A stretch of 56,064 nucleotides of DNA from an uncultured Pontibacter sp. (lineage in GTDB: Bacteria > Bacteroidota > Bacteroidia > Cytophagales > Hymenobacteraceae): contig CANMMP010000009.1 of the NCBI GenBank assembly GCA_947499125.1, positions 1 through 56,064 of the forward strand, read 5' to 3'. The translations under genes were made by a program, and so were the position numbers. Below the pieces are notes generated by a model. It was not told the origin of the DNA and did not search any database. It worked only from the letters and a program-made list of their open reading frames with translations. Of the stretch, positions 1 to 7,741 are shown in pieces. Position 1 is the stretch's first letter. Each line of letters begins with the position of its first letter.

Positions 1-97
1 TGATGCCATCCAGCCCTCTAAAAAAGCCTGAAAGACACGCCACTTTTAAAACTCGTAAATTCCCAATCACGGTCAACTAGTGTATAAACGGAACTCT

Positions 98-135
98 ATT
101 CGGCTTATCTGTCATTTTTAACAGATAAGCCGAAT
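98..135. repeat. 15-bp-stem hairpin, function unknown
   Basis: Perfect inverted repeat: the arm at 98-112 pairs with 121-135 around an 8-nt loop. Neither strand has a T-run after the stem, so it is not a normal intrinsic terminator. It lies downstream of the nth terminator, in a short spacer with no gene. It could be an RNA-processing or protection hairpin for a gene beyond the left edge, or a DNA-level palindrome. Confidence 0.6.
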
Positions 136-170
136 AAGCTATACAATATACTCCAAAACTATACATCAAC

Positions 171-204
171 AAAAAAGCCTGCCGCAACTATAGTTACAGC
201 AGGC
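171..204 (-). terminator. Intrinsic terminator of nth
   Basis: GCCTGC-type arms (177-183 with 198-204) enclose a loop containing the palindrome AACTATAGTT. On the minus strand the stem is followed by six T (plus-strand A at 171-176). It lies 25 bp after the nth stop codon. Confidence 0.85.
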
Positions 205-229
205 TTTTATACTTTAAAGGCTCAGCTAA

Positions 230-913
230 TTACATTCCACCCAGTTTATTCTCCGGGTCGTCGGGTATGTTGGGGAAGTTCTTCTGGAAGAAGGCACAGA
301 AATGGGTAAGCGGGCACTCTTCGCATTTTGGGCGGCGGGCTATACAAATGTAACGGCCATGAAGTATAAGCCAGTGGTGCGCTTTAGCAATCAGCTCTTC
401 GGGTAAATTACTTACCAGTTCACGTTCTACTTCCAGCGGTGTCTTTGCTTTTTTATCTACCAGCCCTAAGCGCTTGCTAACCCTGAACACGTGCGTATCT
501 ACGGCCATAGCTGGCTGGTTCCAGATAACCGAAACAATAACGTTAGCCGTTTTGCGACCTACACCCGGTAGTTTTACCAGTTCATCCACGGTGCTGGGCA
601 CTTCGGAATTAAACTGCTCTACAAGCATGCGGCCCAAACCAGCCAGGTGCTTTGCTTTATTGTTCGGATACGATATGCTTCTGATGTACTCAAATATCTC
701 CTCCGGTGCAGCGGCAGCTAAAGCCTCTGGCGTAGGATAAGCTTCGAAAAGGGCAGGCGTCACCATATTTACGCGTTTATCGGTGCATTGCGCACTCAGC
801 ACAACGGCAAGTATAAGCTCGTAAGGGTTGGTATAAGCCAGTTCGGTCTCAGGCTCCGGAAAGTTATTTGTAAAATAATCGATCAGGAGCTTGTAGCGTT
901 CTTTTTTGCGCAT
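230..913 (-). CDS. nth: Endonuclease III (DNA glycosylase/AP lyase)
   Basis: Base-excision-repair enzyme that removes oxidised pyrimidines and cleaves the abasic site. The 227-residue protein has the family's normal length. It shows the helix-hairpin-helix LPGVGRKTA (115-123) with the catalytic Lys at 121, the catalytic Asp139 in VDTHV, and the [4Fe-4S] cluster pattern C-x6-C-x2-C-x5-C (C190, C197, C200, C206). The start is supported by collinearity with Nth from the first residues (MRKKERYKLL). The ATG directly abuts the T-run of the upstream gene's terminator, so no leader or promoter fits between them; expression may rely on read-through or a promoter inside the upstream gene. Confidence 0.97.
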   Translation of the reverse strand: MRKKERYKLLIDYFTNNFPEPETELAYTNPYELILAVVLSAQCTDKRVNMVTPALFEAYPTPEALAAAAPEEIFEYIRSISYPNNKAKHLAGLGRMLVEQFNSEVPSTVDELVKLPGVGRKTANVIVSVIWNQPAMAVDTHVFRVSKRLGLVDKKAKTPLEVERELVSNLPEELIAKAHHWLILHGRYICIARRPKCEECPLTHFCAFFQKNFPNIPDDPENKLGGM

Positions 914-946
914 AAAAAAAGTTTGCAGTCAGTTAAGACTGCAAAC
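914..946 (-). terminator. Terminator of the sigma-factor operon, touching the nth start
   Basis: Perfect 10-bp stem (921-930 with 937-946) with a 6-nt loop. On the minus strand it is followed by seven T at 920-914 and then immediately by the nth ATG (913-911). The stop codon of the upstream 78-residue gene falls inside the loop, so the hairpin overlaps coding sequence. Confidence 0.85.
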
Positions 947-1169
947 TTAAGCTTTTTGAGTAATTCAGGATGTTATTTATAGCGCGGTCGCTCGGACTTT
1001 TGGTCACGCTATCTAATAGCCGTTGAATCAGCAGGAAATCTGAGCAGCCTTCGGCCAACTCGTTATCGTGCATAAATGCCGCTTCCAGCTGCTCGCAGGC
1101 ATCATCTGCCAACTCGTTGTATACATACTGGATCAGCTCATTCTGAGTAGAGGTTTTTATCATAAGCAA
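933..1169 (-). CDS. Small protein encoded with the ECF sigma factor
   Basis: 78 residues, acidic and helical, no signal peptide, no membrane segment and no zinc-finger HxxxCxxC motif. It overlaps the 3' end of the sigma-factor gene by 32 nt and would be translated by coupling. An in-frame Met at residue 3 is an alternative start. Small genes in this position often act on the sigma factor as anti-sigma or co-regulator, but nothing in the residues proves it. The frame is supported by the overlap architecture and by a strong terminator placed at its end. Function unknown. Confidence 0.7.
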   Translation of the reverse strand: MLMIKTSTQNELIQYVYNELADDACEQLEAAFMHDNELAEGCSDFLLIQRLLDSVTKSPSDRAINNILNYSKSLSLQS

Positions 1170-1740
1170 AATTACTGTTTAGCATCTTCTTCCTGAGGTT
1201 GATCAGCGCATAGCGCATACGACCCAGGGCTGTGTTGATGCTCACACCAGTAGCGTCTGCTATTTCCTGAAAGCTCATGTCGGCATAATGGCGCATCATA
1301 AGCACTTCGCGCTGCGCTTGGGGCAGCGTCTGGATAAGCTCGCGCAAACGTACGCAGGTGTCCTCTTTTATCTGCAGCGACTCGGCAGAGTCGGCGGCAA
1401 ATGCCAGCGTGTTAAACACATTGCTTCCGTCTTCCAGCGTGATCATCGGGCTACGCTTCTCTTTCCTGAAAAAGTCGATTGCCAGGTTATGGGCAATACG
1501 GCATATCCAGGACGAGAACTTGCCTTCTTCGTTATACCTGCCGCTCTTCATGGTGTGGACTGCTTTAATAAAAGCATCCTGCATTAAGTCTTCGGCCGTG
1601 TAAGTGTCTTTCACGATCAACAGGATCGTGGTAAATACTTTGTTTTTGTGTCGGTTTACTAGCTGTTCAAACGCATTCTCATTACCTGAGATGTAGAGCG
1701 AGACTAAAGCTGAGTCGCTCATCTGGGTAGTTGTATTCAT
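1138..1740 (-). CDS. ECF-family RNA polymerase sigma factor
   Basis: 200-residue sigma-70 factor of the extracytoplasmic-function type. Region 2 is clear (LVNRHKNKVFTTI, then EDLMQDAFIKAV and the -10-recognition stretch FSSWICRIAHNLAIDFFR). Region 4 follows near residues 130-190, with the helix-turn-helix LPQAQREVLMM...SFQEIADATGVSINTALGRMR. It lacks a C-terminal sensory extension. The downstream overlapping 78-residue gene is its likely partner. A matching promoter lies about 90 bp upstream. The signal it answers to cannot be read from the sequence. Confidence 0.93.
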   Translation of the reverse strand: MNTTTQMSDSALVSLYISGNENAFEQLVNRHKNKVFTTILLIVKDTYTAEDLMQDAFIKAVHTMKSGRYNEEGKFSSWICRIAHNLAIDFFRKEKRSPMITLEDGSNVFNTLAFAADSAESLQIKEDTCVRLRELIQTLPQAQREVLMMRHYADMSFQEIADATGVSINTALGRMRYALINLRKKMLNSNFAYDKNLYSE

Positions 1741-1827
1741 CGTAAAGCTACATTAGTTTAACGTAGAGCTTTATATCATATTGTGCGTTTTAGGGTTTTT
1801 GAACAGTTTTATTTTAGAATGGTAAAT

Positions 1828-1858
1828 CAAATATATGTAATGCTTTTTATATGTGCAA
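1828..1858 (-). promoter_or_regulatory. Bacteroidota-type promoter for the ECF sigma operon
   Basis: Minus strand reads TTG (1858-1856), 20 nt, then TATATTTG (1835-1828), a perfect TAnnTTTG -7 element. Predicted transcription start is near 1821, giving a leader of about 80 nt. Confidence 0.5.
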
Positions 1859-2091
1859 CAGCCGGCTCTTGTTTAAGCTTAAATTAACTGTTGCCATGTT
1901 TACCTTTTCGATAAGCGGGCAGTAGTGCGCCGGCTTATAGATTACCTTATACGTTAGCAAAGTATAAAAGAGTATGCTTTTAATTTAATTTATTTTTCAA
2001 AATATAGTAACTCTCTGTATATTAATATATTAAATTAGGGATACTCTATTAAATAATATTAGCGCAGAGGCTAACAGGCAGCTTTGTAGAC

Positions 2092-2142
2092 AAAAAAGAA
2101 TGCCTGCAAAGCCCACCCGTTTAAAGTGCGCCTTGCAGGCAT
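2092..2142 (-). terminator. Intrinsic terminator after the truncated hemoglobin gene
   Basis: 10-bp stem ATGCCTGCAA/TTGCAGGCAT (2100-2109 with 2133-2142). On the minus strand it is followed by a T-rich run (plus-strand A at 2092-2097). Confidence 0.8.
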
Positions 2143-2166
2143 CAGTCAACTAAATTTTTTTTTGTT

Positions 2167-2544
2167 TTAGATCGCCTGGTAATCGATCAGGCCCAAACGC
2201 ATCTGGAACACCTGGGCTATACTTTTTGCTTTCAGTTTTATCTCTTCTGCTTTGTTACCCTCGTAAAGTTCGTCTACGGTACTTACAAACAACAATATCC
2301 AGCGTGCAAAATGCTCACGGCCAATAGGCAGGGGCATGTGCTTCGGGAAAGGCTGGCCTTTATAAGCCATACTGCCAAACAACACCGAGCTCCAGAAACT
2401 ATACATTACTGGTAAATGGTGAGCCCAGTCGGTTTTGGCAAAATCATTAAAAACAGGACCGAGCATATCGTCGGTATTCACGTGGTCATAAAATGTATCC
2501 ACCAACTGCTTTATATCTTCTTCGTTTTCTATGTCACGTTTCAT
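2167..2544 (-). CDS. Group III truncated hemoglobin
   Basis: Small heme globin. Features: IKQLVDTFYDHVNTDDMLGPVF at the N-terminus, a Trp-containing FWSSVLFG stretch, and LPIGREHFARWILLF, whose His fits the proximal heme ligand (F8). Such proteins are linked to O2 or NO chemistry. The frame is open up to 2646, but the first in-frame Met there sits on the T-run of an upstream terminator. Starting at 2544 gives a 125-residue protein, normal for the family, and leaves room for the promoter at 2575-2618. A Met at 2589 is an alternative. Confidence 0.88.
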   Translation of the reverse strand: MKRDIENEEDIKQLVDTFYDHVNTDDMLGPVFNDFAKTDWAHHLPVMYSFWSSVLFGSMAYKGQPFPKHMPLPIGREHFARWILLFVSTVDELYEGNKAEEIKLKAKSIAQVFQMRLGLIDYQAI

Positions 2545-2574
2545 GGTCAGGCCTGCGTCTTTTTTTCTACGATA

Positions 2575-2582
2575 CAAGTATA
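2575..2582 (-). promoter_or_regulatory. Candidate -7 element of the globin gene
   Basis: Minus strand TATACTTG matches TAnnTTTG at all but one position. It predicts transcription from about 2570, 26 nt before the proposed start codon at 2544. Confidence 0.4.
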
Positions 2583-2604
2583 AGCGCATAATCCTGCCTA
2601 TAAA

Positions 2605-2618
2605 ATGACTTTGGTCAA
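2605..2618 (-). promoter_or_regulatory. Candidate FNR/DNR-type operator
   Basis: Minus strand TTGACCAAAGTCAT fits the FNR/CRP-family site TTGA-N6-TCAA with one mismatch, and contains the perfect palindrome TGAC-N4-GTCA. Its centre lies about 41.5 bp upstream of the start site predicted from the -7 element, the usual class II activator position. A regulator responding to low oxygen or NO would suit a globin. No regulator gene is in the window. Confidence 0.42.
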
Positions 2619-2646
2619 CATCGGTGTCTGGTAACGCTACAGGCAT

Positions 2647-2686
2647 AAAAAAATCCTTTGTCGGGCTTACGGGCCTGGCAAAGGAT
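2647..2686 (-). terminator. Intrinsic terminator of the 111-residue protein gene
   Basis: Stem ATCCTTTG/CAAAGGAT (2653-2660 with 2679-2686) with a GC-rich interior. On the minus strand seven T follow (2653-2647). Confidence 0.75.
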
Positions 2687-2712
2687 CTTTATCGTAATCA
2701 ATAAGTAAAGTT

Positions 2713-3048
2713 CTATTCGCGGCTATATCCTTTTAAACGGTTAAGTATAAGTAATATGCGTCTGTTTATCTCACGTTCTTCAACGGGCTTGCACTGCGCA
2801 GAAATATCGCAGGGCTGCTGTAGTTTTCTTTCGAGGGTTTTAAGGTGATCCAGGTAGCACTCCAGGGTAGTGCATGATACGTTCTTAAATGCGGTGCTTT
2901 GGGTGTCAGCTGTTCCGTTTTTCAGGTTGATCGCTTTCACGATCTCAGCATTAACAAGGTTATTTATAGCTTCGCTAGTCGTAATCTCCTGCTGGTACAC
3001 CTTTTTCTCCAGGTTCTCCAATAAACTTTTGATGTCCAGTAAATCCAT
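2713..3048 (-). CDS. Hypothetical helical protein, 111 residues
   Basis: Not recognised. Predicted soluble and largely helical, with no signal peptide or membrane segment. Four cysteines form two loose pairs (SCTTLEC and CDISAQC) in the middle, which could bind metal or form disulfides, but no known motif fits. It ends with the basic stretch INRRILLILNRLKGYSRE. A strong terminator follows the stop codon, so it is a single-gene unit separated from the globin gene. Start at 3048 is the first ATG of the frame. Confidence 0.7.
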   Translation of the reverse strand: MDLLDIKSLLENLEKKVYQQEITTSEAINNLVNAEIVKAINLKNGTADTQSTAFKNVSCTTLECYLDHLKTLERKLQQPCDISAQCKPVEEREINRRILLILNRLKGYSRE

Positions 3049-3539
3049 AGTGTAAATAATAAAATCGTAAATACTAAAAATATATAAAGCGTAAACTCCC
3101 CAGCTCAGTTCGGGACAAAGCCCGGAGCATACAATTAAACCATACTGGCGGTTGTAAATATATAGGCCTGCTGTATGCGTTTTTTACAATGTGCCGGAAT
3201 AGGCGGGTAAGGCTACGCGCAGGTGCTTTAAACGGAGTAGATTGCTGAGGGAGTCTGGTTCCGTTCTCTAAAAAGTTATACTTCTAAGATAGCTGTAGTG
3301 TTGCAGAAATGACAGTAAAAATATATGTTTTTTGCTTATTTATTTTTAAGTAGCTATAAATTAATATTTTAGGCAATTTCCGGAGTTGTTTTGCTATACT
3401 TTCAGGCTATAGTATAGATTAGGTGCAATAGCTGATTTTAACAATTTGGTGACTGTTTTAGCAAAACAAACAAAGCCATGACTACCTTTGTAATCCCGGG
3501 CAGGTTACCCAAAGCCACCGGCTAAAGTACAACAAGGCT
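3049..3539. other. Gene-free stretch upstream of the MFS gene
   Basis: 491 bp between divergent genes. It contains the MFS promoter near its right end (3483-3490). No RNA gene or convincing open frame is seen in the rest. Confidence 0.65.
3483..3490 (+). promoter_or_regulatory. -7 element of the MFS transporter gene
   Basis: TACCTTTG is a perfect TAnnTTTG. Predicted start is near 3497, about 43 nt before the ATG. A TTTG at 3445-3448 is too far away for a standard -33 element, so only the -7 half is clear. Confidence 0.45.
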
Positions 3540-4805
3540 ATGCCCCAACCCAAACCTGTTAAACACGACCCCTACGCAGTGCTTCGCCTGCCCGAGTTCA
3601 GGCTATACATTACAGCCAGGCTTTGCATTACGCTGGCCATGCAGATACAGGCTGTTATAGTTGGCTGGCAGATCTACGATATTACAAAAGACCCGCTCTC
3701 GCTTGGGCTTATTGGTTTGGCAGAGGCTATACCTTCTATCATAGTTTCGTTGTATGCCGGTTACCTGGCCGATGTGGTTCCGCGCAAAAAGATTATCATG
3801 ATCGTTATTTCGGCATTGCTGCTTTGCTCGGCGGCATTGCTATACTTTACCCTGGATATTAGTAGCGTGCTGGCCGTTTTTGGAGTGCTGCCTATTTACA
3901 TCGTGATATTTATAAGCGGTATTGCCCGTGGTTTTATGAACCCGGCTGTTTTCTCGTTTATGCCGCAATTGGTAACGGGCAAGCAACTATACGCCAATGC
4001 TATTACCTGGAGCAGTACTACCTGGCAGGCAGCATCGCTGGTGGGGCCGGCTATTGGTGGTTTAGTGTATGGCTTTTATGGTATAACTGCCGCCTATGTT
4101 ACCGATGCTATACTTGTGCTGTTGTCGTTTGTGGCATTTGCAATGATAGGGGCCAAGCCGTTGCCTGAAAATATCAACCCGCAAAACCTGAAAGAGAGCT
4201 TACGGACAGGTATAAAGTTCGTGTTTGGTAACCAGGTTATACTTAATGCCATCTCGCTGGATATGTTTGCCGTACTGTTTGGCGGTGCGGTTGCCCTGTT
4301 GCCTGTTTTCGCTTCGGATATATTAAAGATCGGGCCCGAAGGACTCGGCTTTTTACGTGCCGCCCCGGCAGTAGGCTCCGTAACAATGGCTGTCTGGATG
4401 GCTTATCACCCGATAACTGTACGGGCCGGTAAAATTATGCTTTGGTGCGTAGCCGGCTTCGGGGTGAGTTTAATATTGTTCGGCTTCTCTACCAGTTTCT
4501 GGTTCTCGTTGGTTATGCTGGTGCTAAGCGGTGCTTTCGATAGTATAAGTGTTATCATCCGGTCTACGCTGCTGCACACGCTCACTCCCGAGTACATGAA
4601 AGGCCGCGTATCGTCCGTAAACAGTATTTTTATAGGTTCATCGAACGAGATAGGGGCTTTTAGGGCAGGTGCAATGGCAAGCTGGCTGGGTGCAGTGCCG
4701 TCGGTGGTGCTGGGCGGCATAATAACCTTAGGGGTTGTGGGTGTAACCGCCTGGAAAGCTGACAAGCTCCGTACTTTAGACCTGATAGATGAGTCGCAGG
4801 TATAG
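3540..4805 (+). CDS. MFS transporter (EntS/MFS_3 type)
   Basis: 421-residue inner-membrane protein with about 12 hydrophobic helices, typical of a major-facilitator drug or siderophore exporter. The loop between helices 2 and 3 has the MFS signature in the form GYLADVVPRKK. The N-terminal tail and the PEFRLYITARLCITLAMQIQ start resemble EntS-like exporters. Substrate cannot be told. No partner gene is next to it; a shared bidirectional terminator separates it from the convergent receptor gene. Confidence 0.9.
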   Translation: MPQPKPVKHDPYAVLRLPEFRLYITARLCITLAMQIQAVIVGWQIYDITKDPLSLGLIGLAEAIPSIIVSLYAGYLADVVPRKKIIMIVISALLLCSAALLYFTLDISSVLAVFGVLPIYIVIFISGIARGFMNPAVFSFMPQLVTGKQLYANAITWSSTTWQAASLVGPAIGGLVYGFYGITAAYVTDAILVLLSFVAFAMIGAKPLPENINPQNLKESLRTGIKFVFGNQVILNAISLDMFAVLFGGAVALLPVFASDILKIGPEGLGFLRAAPAVGSVTMAVWMAYHPITVRAGKIMLWCVAGFGVSLILFGFSTSFWFSLVMLVLSGAFDSISVIIRSTLLHTLTPEYMKGRVSSVNSIFIGSSNEIGAFRAGAMASWLGAVPSVVLGGIITLGVVGVTAWKADKLRTLDLIDESQV

Positions 4806-4965
4806 CCTGCTGTAGCATAAAGTATAAAGTTGTTGGGCTTTGAGCCCTTGTTGGTATTCCCACCATAAATCCAAGTGCACTTCTACTTGCTGGTGAAAAC
4901 ACACAGCAAGGGTAATCAATGGATTTTTATAAGGTCCTTAACTGCTTCGATAAATAGTTAAATCA

Positions 4966-5005
4966 AAACCGCCCTGCCATTTAAAATGACAGGGCGGTTT
5001 CTTTT
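4966..5005. terminator. Bidirectional terminator between convergent genes
   Basis: AAACCGCCCTG/CAGGGCGGTTT stem (4966-4976 with 4990-5000), T-rich on the plus side and A-rich on the other. It serves the MFS gene (+) and the receptor gene (-). Confidence 0.85.
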
Positions 5006-5027
5006 AACTATGAAGGAATACTATGCT

Positions 5028-7517
5028 CTAAAAATCTTCTTCGTCGCCTCCGCCATTATCGTCCTGCTGGCGGCGGTTGCGCTGGTTGTCACCATCTGAG
5101 TTTATGCGGTAGGTAAAGCCCAGGTAAATAATGCGGCTCTGTCGGCGGTTCTCGCTTTCGGTTCTAAAGTCGGGGCCAAAGCTCAGAAAGTTGAACTGGC
5201 GGGTATTAAAGAGGTCAGATACGCGTAGCGAGATAGTGCCATTCTTCTTCAGTACATCTTTCTTAACGCCAAGGTCGGCGCTGAACATCTGCTCCATGCG
5301 GCCCTGTATGTCGGCAGAAGGTGCGCGGTAAAAGCCCGAAAGCTGGATGTCCATATCTTTCCACACCGTCATGGTAGAATTAATCTTAGAGTTCCAGCTA
5401 ATGCGGCTACTGCTCAGTTCTGTTTCGCCCTGTGTCGTATTTAGCTGCGTCCGGAAACCGGATACGCTGGCATTAATGCTCCACCAGTTATTTATAGGGT
5501 AATTTGCACCCAGTTCCAAACCATAAGCCGTATTGCTGTCCAGGTTCAGGAAGGTGATGCGGTTGATCTGTAAAGTGTCGCCTTCCGGGTTAATTATATT
5601 TTCTGAAGTACGGAAACGCTCTATCTCGTCGGTGGTATGGCGGTAAAAAACAGTGCTGTTAAACGACGCATTGCCCATATAACGCAGGTAACCAAGCTCC
5701 AGCGAGTTCACAAATTCAGGTCGCAGGTCCGGGTTACCGTACCGTATGTTGTAAATGTCCGAACGGTCCTCAAATGGGTTCAGGAAACGGCTGCGCGGGC
5801 GATTGATACGGCGGCTATAGCTGAACTGCAGTTTGTTGTTGTCGTCAAAATCATTGGTGATAAAAAAGGTCGGGAACAGGCTGAAGTAATCGTTGCCATC
5901 CTTCAGTTTTTGTGTTCGCTGGTCCGATGTGGTGTTAGTTTGCTCTGCACGCAGGCCCACCTGGTAGCTTATACTTTTATACTTGTTGTTATAGTTGGCA
6001 TAAACCGCATGCACCATTTCATCAAAAATAAAGTGGTTGCTCTGGGTCTTGTTCAGCTCCAGGGCGCCGGTCTCAGGGTTTTGGGTAAAAAAGCGCGCGT
6101 CTTCATCCAGTCGCTCAAAGGTGCTCCGGAAACCAGTTTCAAAATTGCTGTTCTCTGATATCGGGTGCACGTAATCTGCTTTCGCTACAAACTCATAGTT
6201 GCCGTCATCTACCAGGGTTTCCTGCAATTCCGGGTCGCCGCCAAACATCTGGCTAAACTCCCTGAAATCGCTTATCTCGTTATCTACATTGGTGTTGTAA
6301 ACGATATCTGCTGTAAGTTCCTGTCCTTTTTTGCCGAAAGTCTGTCTGTAGCCCAGCGTCAGATCTATGGCTTCTTCATCTTCCAGTTCGGTGGTGTTGC
6401 GCAGGCGCAGGTCGGTAGGGTTTCGGTTCTCGTCTAAAAAAGTATAGCGGTTGCTGTTGCTGCCTTCGTCTTTTCCAAAACGGTATAAAGCTGATGTAGA
6501 TAAAGTGATCTTAGGTGTAATATAATAATCGGCACCAAAACGGAAGTTATGCGAGATGTCGGTGCTGTTGCGCTCCCCGAACTGATCGCGGTAAGTTGTG
6601 CGTGTTATCTGGCCGGCCTCGTTCCGGAAAAAGCTGCTCGTAAAGCTCTCACTTTCGCCGGCCCTGTTACGTTGCCTGTAGTCGTAGCCACCATTCAACG
6701 ACCATTTAAAGTAGCGGTAGTTCAGGTTGAGCGAGGTGTTATAGTTGTCGTAAGTGCCCGCCGTAACCGAAGCAGAACCATGGAAACCCGGCTTTTTTTC
6801 TTTCTTCATCACCAGGTTGATAATGCCTGATGTACCCTCCGGGTTATACTTTGATGATGGGTTGGTGATGAGTTCTATACTTTCGATCAGGTTTGCGGGG
6901 ATCTGGTCAAGCGTCAGGTTTGATAAAGCGGAGCGTTTGCCATCGATAAGTATAGTTACGTTCTCGCTGCCACGCATGCTCACGTTGCCATCGATATCAA
7001 CATTAACTGATGGCAGATTCTGCATTACTTCAGCCACAGAGCCACTTTGCGCGGCAATATCTTTACTAACGTTCACTACTTTTTTATCGAGGTCGTATTG
7101 CACGAGTTCCCGTTCGGTAACGATCTCTACCTCGCCGAGCTGCTGTGATGTTGGTGACATAGTTATTGTACCCAACTGAACCTGGGACGAGCCCTCTGTA
7201 ACCGAAATGTTAGGTATAAACTTGTTTGGATAGCCCACCATGGAAGCGCGAAGTATAAAACGGCCCATAGGAACGCGGTCAAGTATAAATTTACCCTCAA
7301 TGTCGGTGGTGGCACCGGTTACCAGGCTGGAGTCGGATGAGGTTAGTAGTACCACATTGGCAAAACCAACAGGAGCTTTGGATGTGCCATCCTGCAATGT
7401 TCCGGAAACGCGCCCCAAGGTGTTGTTGGCAGGTTGTGGGGAGTTTTGAGCAGCCAGTGTGGCTGGTAAGGTCAGTAAAAAAAGGAATGTAAAAGCTTTG
7501 TATATATAGGTCATCAT
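5028..7517 (-). CDS. TonB-dependent receptor-like outer-membrane beta-barrel protein
   Basis: 829 residues. A signal peptide (about 1-24, ending TLAAQ) precedes a carboxypeptidase-regulatory-like domain (about 35-120). A plug-like region follows (about 140-225, including NLPSVNVDIDGNVSMRG and ILIDGKR), then a long barrel of the OMP_b-brl_3 type rich in alternating aromatic strands. It probably takes up or binds a ligand at the outer membrane; the ligand is unknown and no SusD partner is adjacent. Unusually, after the last barrel strand (IIYLGFTYRI) the chain runs on into a charged Asn/Asp/Glu-rich tail ending GGDEEDF. Start is MM at 7517 or 7514. Confidence 0.92.
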   Translation of the reverse strand: MMTYIYKAFTFLFLLTLPATLAAQNSPQPANNTLGRVSGTLQDGTSKAPVGFANVVLLTSSDSSLVTGATTDIEGKFILDRVPMGRFILRASMVGYPNKFIPNISVTEGSSQVQLGTITMSPTSQQLGEVEIVTERELVQYDLDKKVVNVSKDIAAQSGSVAEVMQNLPSVNVDIDGNVSMRGSENVTILIDGKRSALSNLTLDQIPANLIESIELITNPSSKYNPEGTSGIINLVMKKEKKPGFHGSASVTAGTYDNYNTSLNLNYRYFKWSLNGGYDYRQRNRAGESESFTSSFFRNEAGQITRTTYRDQFGERNSTDISHNFRFGADYYITPKITLSTSALYRFGKDEGSNSNRYTFLDENRNPTDLRLRNTTELEDEEAIDLTLGYRQTFGKKGQELTADIVYNTNVDNEISDFREFSQMFGGDPELQETLVDDGNYEFVAKADYVHPISENSNFETGFRSTFERLDEDARFFTQNPETGALELNKTQSNHFIFDEMVHAVYANYNNKYKSISYQVGLRAEQTNTTSDQRTQKLKDGNDYFSLFPTFFITNDFDDNNKLQFSYSRRINRPRSRFLNPFEDRSDIYNIRYGNPDLRPEFVNSLELGYLRYMGNASFNSTVFYRHTTDEIERFRTSENIINPEGDTLQINRITFLNLDSNTAYGLELGANYPINNWWSINASVSGFRTQLNTTQGETELSSSRISWNSKINSTMTVWKDMDIQLSGFYRAPSADIQGRMEQMFSADLGVKKDVLKKNGTISLRVSDLFNTRQFNFLSFGPDFRTESENRRQSRIIYLGFTYRINSDGDNQRNRRQQDDNGGGDEEDF

Positions 7518-7573
7518 AGTTTAAATCTACCCGCTAAAAAAAACGCTTATAGGGTGAAGTAGGAGTATAGCGC

Positions 7574-7603
7574 CCGGTTTTAAGACATCAATCTAAAAAC
7601 CGG
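7574..7603. repeat. Hairpin upstream of the receptor gene
   Basis: CCGGTTTT/AAAACCGG inverted repeat (7574-7581 with 7596-7603), about 57 bp before the receptor start codon. It may be an operator or leader hairpin. No -7 element is obvious beside it. Confidence 0.4.
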
Positions 7604-7741
7604 TGTAAGTAGGACAGTTAAAAAGCCCGGAAGTTTAATTGAAGAAGGAAAAAAATGTAAACGTAGTAAAGCAGGTGGTAGAGTAATCAAATCTCACAGC
7701 CACCTGGAAAATACAACCGAATATTTATGGTTTGGAGGGAG

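Larger units (their letters stand above)
1741..2166. other. Gene-free stretch between sigma factor and globin genes
   Basis: 426 bp, AT-rich. It holds the candidate sigma-factor promoter (1828-1858) and the globin terminator (2092-2142). No open frame of note and no RNA gene is recognised in the rest. Confidence 0.7.

Noticed and set aside
2545..2646. N-terminal extension of the globin frame to 2646
   Set aside because: The first Met abuts the T-run of the preceding terminator, and the extra 34 residues do not resemble the family. The promoter signals lie inside this segment.
3478..3525. 15-codon open frame ATG...TAA before the MFS gene
   Set aside because: It overlaps the -7 promoter element (3483-3490), so its start codon would lie upstream of the predicted transcript.
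5637..6158. 173-residue frame opposite the receptor gene
   Set aside because: Shadow of a well-supported beta-barrel gene on the other strand; no domain and no start signal.
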